Shown in pieces: positions 61,333 through 64,000 of a DNA stretch of 64,000 bases. Under the pieces are notes generated by a model that was not told where the DNA came from, did no database searches, and saw only the letters and a list, made by a program, of their open reading frames with translations. Position numbers and translations under genes: made by a program. How positions within the stretch are numbered: the first letter of the stretch is position 1; each line of letters begins with the position of its first letter. The DNA comes from RUG13091 sp045113315 (lineage in GTDB: Bacteria > Bacillota_I > Bacilli_A > RFN20 > CAG-826), in assembly GCA_045113315.1 (NCBI GenBank), contig JBGUIX010000002.1, positions 62,001 to 126,000 on the forward strand, given 5' to 3'.

Positions 61333-63780
61333 TTATCTTTTTATTTTTCTATATAGTACGGTTAAGGAATTTAAGACCATTAAGACAGTTAAACCAGTAT
61401 CCGCAAGTACAGCGATATACATTGGAATTTCTAGTCCTTTGATGAAATCTTGTAAGACCACTAATACGGCAACACCAATCTTAATGAATAAGGAGAAGAT
61501 GATATTAAAGACAGCCACTCTTCTAGCAATCTTAGAAATCTTCACCGCATCATAAACTTTTAACGGATCATCGTTCATGATAACGATATCAGAATTTTCC
61601 ACTGCGATATCACTCCCTATTCCACCCATAGCGATACCGATATCACTACGGATAATACTAGGCGCATCATTTATACCATCACCGATAAAAGCCACAGCAC
61701 CTTTACTATTATTAATTTCTTCTTCTAAAATATTAGCTTTATCTTCTGGGAGTAGTTCACTTCTATAACGATCGATACCTAACTTCATAGCGATATCTTT
61801 CGCATTTTCTTCGTGGTCCCCTGTTAATAAAACAACATCGATATTTTCTTTATGTAACAAGCTCACCATCTCTTTAGCGCTATCTTTGAGTTTGTCAGAT
61901 AAAACGACATAACCGAGATATTTGCTATCGACCGCAACGTAGATAATTGTTCCTACTTCTTTAGCTTCTTCAAACTTAATGTTGTATTTATTTAATAGCT
62001 TAGAAGAACCTGCAATGACTTGTTTATTTTGATAATAACCAGTAACACCAAACCCTGCAATTTCGTTAAAATCCTTGATTTCTGAAGCGATTTTGCTCGT
62101 TTCTATGTTATGACAGATCGCTTTTCCAATTGGGTGATTAGATAAAGATTCAATAGCGTATAAATAATTTAACAACTCATCTTCTTTCACATTGTTCGTA
62201 TGAATCTTTTGAATGGAGAAAGAACCTTCCGTAATCGTTCCAGTCTTATCAGTAACAACAGTTTTTACTTCTACTAATTTGTCTAAGAAAGAAGCGCCTT
62301 TTACCACAATACCATTTTTACTAGCTAAACCAATGGCTGCAAAATAGGCTAATGGAACAGAGATAACGATCGCACATGGGCAACCAGTCACTAAGATTTC
62401 AAGTCCATAATAAACAGCGTTCATCCAATTTTGATTATTGGTAAATACTCCAACTAATCCCATCACTAAAGTGACTAATATAGCGACTACCACAACCGCT
62501 GGAGTATATACTCTACCAAATTTAGCGATAAATTCATCGGCTTTAGATTTCTTTTCTCCACCGGAAGTAATTAATTCAATAATTTTACTAACTGTGCTAT
62601 CAGCGTATATCTTTTTTACTTTAACAGTAATCTGCCCTTGTTTTATTAAACAGCCAGAATAAACGTCATTTCCTTTTTCGGTTTTAACTGGAACAAATTC
62701 ACCAGTTAAAGAAGAAGTATCCACTAAAGCGTCACCATCGATAACTTCTCCATCAACAGGGATTAACTCGCCAACTTTAACAATGATATTTTGATTAACT
62801 TCTAATTCTTCAGGAGAAACTACTTTAATTCCTTCTTCAGTGATTAAATTAGCGGTGTCTACTCTTAGTTCCACTGCTTTCATAACCGCGGCTTTGCTCT
62901 TATTCGTGGCCACCGATTCGATGATTCTTCCAATTTGGAAGAGGATAACCACCATTAAAGCGTCCATCGCATGATCCATCGCGATTGAATAATCATTATT
63001 AAGATAATGAATAACGTGTTCTCTATGCGCATCAAAATTAGTAAATTGAATGATGCATAAAGTAAAGGCGCCAATCGCTGCTAAAGAAATTAATAAATTA
63101 TGATCAAGAGGATTACTCTTATATCTAATATGTTGAATAACTTTATAAACGATATCATATCCAGAGACTAAAAATGCCGTTAGATATAAACCAAATCTCA
63201 CCCAGTTATATTGTTCTTTTCCTAAAAGGAAAATACATATCACTGTCACAATCGTCGCAAATATTACTCTAAATAAGATAAGCCACATATTTTTGGTAAA
63301 TATTTTCTGTTCGTGGTGTTCCTTATTATTTAAGGCTTTTTCTTCATATATATCTAAAGGATCATCTTCTACTTCTTTAATAACATCGCTTAATTTATTA
63401 ATAGAACAAGCTTCACCGACATAAGTGATATACATCTTATTTGTGGCAAAATCGATTTTCGCAGATTCAATATATTCTTGTTTATTAAGATGTCTTTCAG
63501 TTTTAGATGCGCAGTTTGCACAATCAAAACCAGAAATATGATAAGTTTTCTTAATTAATCCTTCTTCATATAAATTTAATTCATCTTCTTCGACTTCTTT
63601 AATAACCTTTTTTAATTCATCAATAGTTAAAGGTGCTTCTTTATAAGAAATAAACATCTTATTACTAGCGAAATCGATAACCGCAGATTCTATATAATCC
63701 TTATTATTTAAATGTCTTTCAGTTCTAGCCGCGCAATTACCGCAATCAAAGCCAGAGATATGATAAACCTTCTTGACCAT
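61333..63780 (-). CDS. cadA: Zn/Cd/Pb-type P1B ATPase with two HMA domains
   Basis: 815 residues. Two N-terminal heavy-metal domains in tandem, each with a GFDC-x2-C site (DCGNCAARTE about residue 12; DCANCASKTE about 88). About eight membrane helices follow, with the transport motif CPC in TGCPCAIVIS, the phosphorylated DKTGTITEG, and the hinge GDGINDAP. These define P1B-2 exporters of zinc, cadmium or lead. Its start is 1 base after the repressor stop. The C-terminal helix keeps KIGVAVLVV with the Lys/Asp pair typical of P1B-2 pumps. Expected to be metal-inducible. Confidence 0.93.
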   Translation of the reverse strand: MVKKVYHISGFDCGNCAARTERHLNNKDYIESAVIDFASNKMFISYKEAPLTIDELKKVIKEVEEDELNLYEEGLIKKTYHISGFDCANCASKTERHLNKQEYIESAKIDFATNKMYITYVGEACSINKLSDVIKEVEDDPLDIYEEKALNNKEHHEQKIFTKNMWLILFRVIFATIVTVICIFLLGKEQYNWVRFGLYLTAFLVSGYDIVYKVIQHIRYKSNPLDHNLLISLAAIGAFTLCIIQFTNFDAHREHVIHYLNNDYSIAMDHAMDALMVVILFQIGRIIESVATNKSKAAVMKAVELRVDTANLITEEGIKVVSPEELEVNQNIIVKVGELIPVDGEVIDGDALVDTSSLTGEFVPVKTEKGNDVYSGCLIKQGQITVKVKKIYADSTVSKIIELITSGGEKKSKADEFIAKFGRVYTPAVVVVAILVTLVMGLVGVFTNNQNWMNAVYYGLEILVTGCPCAIVISVPLAYFAAIGLASKNGIVVKGASFLDKLVEVKTVVTDKTGTITEGSFSIQKIHTNNVKEDELLNYLYAIESLSNHPIGKAICHNIETSKIASEIKDFNEIAGFGVTGYYQNKQVIAGSSKLLNKYNIKFEEAKEVGTIIYVAVDSKYLGYVVLSDKLKDSAKEMVSLLHKENIDVVLLTGDHEENAKDIAMKLGIDRYRSELLPEDKANILEEEINNSKGAVAFIGDGINDAPSIIRSDIGIAMGGIGSDIAVENSDIVIMNDDPLKVYDAVKISKIARRVAVFNIIFSLFIKIGVAVLVVLQDFIKGLEIPMYIAVLADTGLTVLMVLNSLTVLYRKIKR

Positions 63781-63781
63781 A

Positions 63782-64000
63782 TTATTCTTCCTCCATCGCG
63801 TGTTCTAAAGCCACACTAATAAGTTGTCTAACATGATCATCCTTTAAAGCGTAATAAATTTTCTTACCATCTCTTCTGACACTTACTAAATCAAAATCTT
63901 TTAAGGTTTTTAATTGGTGAGACACTAATGATTGACTAGCACCAGTAGATTCTACTATTTCGCTCACACACTTTTCATTTTGATTATCATCTAATAAGGT
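63782..64000 (-). CDS. ArsR/SmtB-family metal sensor (partial, runs off the right edge)
   Basis: The C-terminal 72 residues are visible; the start lies beyond the window, since the frame stays open to 64000. The HTH is IVESTGASQSLVSHQLKTLK. The last helix has D-x-H-x10-H-x2-E (in KDDHVRQLISVALEHAMEE), the alpha-5 zinc site of SmtB (Asp, His, His, Glu). The alpha-3 region has one Cys (KCVSEIVE), not the CxC of cadmium/lead sensors. It would repress cadA and release on zinc binding. Confidence 0.9.
   Translation of the reverse strand, partial: TLLDDNQNEKCVSEIVESTGASQSLVSHQLKTLKDFDLVSVRRDGKKIYYALKDDHVRQLISVALEHAMEEE

Overview
The window is an AT-rich chromosomal segment from a low-GC Gram-positive bacterium. 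Enolase, GltX, CdaA, YqeY, acyl carrier protein, AbrB, LicD and a Tad-type pilus locus point to an uncultured gut-type Bacillota lineage (Bacilli, near Erysipelotrichales/RF39/RFN20 or the Mollicutes branch). The standard genetic code is used: tadA and tadB both end at TGA, and the only tRNA-Trp has anticodon CCA. Large surface proteins end in a membrane helix plus a charged cytoplasmic tail, with no LPXTG sorting signal. The genus cannot be fixed from the sequence alone.

Layout. 1-7.7 kb: a lipase-like lipoprotein with a membrane partner, a frameshifted DUF362 gene, and an 1113-residue adhesin behind a hairpin-rich leader. 7.7-13 kb: a TetR-controlled sugar operon (GPH symporter, GH36 alpha-galactosidase, glycosyltransferase-like protein). 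13-15.2 kb: a VUT (queuosine-precursor) transporter fused to an amidase, behind a candidate preQ1-I riboswitch. 15.2-20.6 kb: lipoproteins, a large membrane-anchored protein and MscS. 20.6-24.2 kb: a single-chain restriction-modification enzyme with two XRE regulators, next to tRNA-Trp. 24.3-29.4 kb: YqeY, esterase, NUDIX, LicD and a beta-helix surface protein. 29.4-31.8 kb: an accessory islet with a broken membrane gene, two paralogous structured RNAs, a BRO-N/Fic protein and a possible BECR-type RNase. 31.9-37 kb: tRNA-Glu/tRNA-Asn, ACP and a compact Tad pilus operon whose 55-residue pilin is easily missed. 37-49.3 kb: housekeeping genes (enolase, Gmk-like, two CorC/HlyC proteins, phosphatases, an ABC exporter with an AbrB regulator) and a YugP homologue that has lost its HExxH site. 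49.5-52.4 kb: two secreted proteins, one with a C terminus that looks like a diversity-generating-retroelement variable region. 52.6-54 kb: GIY-YIG genes. 54-64 kb: gltX with tRNA-Glu, tRNA-Gly, NERD-like and NUDIX proteins, CdaA, DeoD, hemolysin III, and a zinc/cadmium P-type ATPase with an SmtB-like repressor that runs off the right end.

The most notable themes are: (1) the VUT-amidase fusion with its candidate riboswitch; (2) the paired RNA/BRO-N-Fic/nuclease islet, where compensatory base changes between the two RNA copies support a real fold; (3) the DGR-like variable region; (4) all three accessory islands lie directly 3' of tRNA transcription units, and several of their genes appear leaderless (the -10 box is 6-9 bases before ATG), unlike the neighbouring housekeeping genes, which have Shine-Dalgarno sites.
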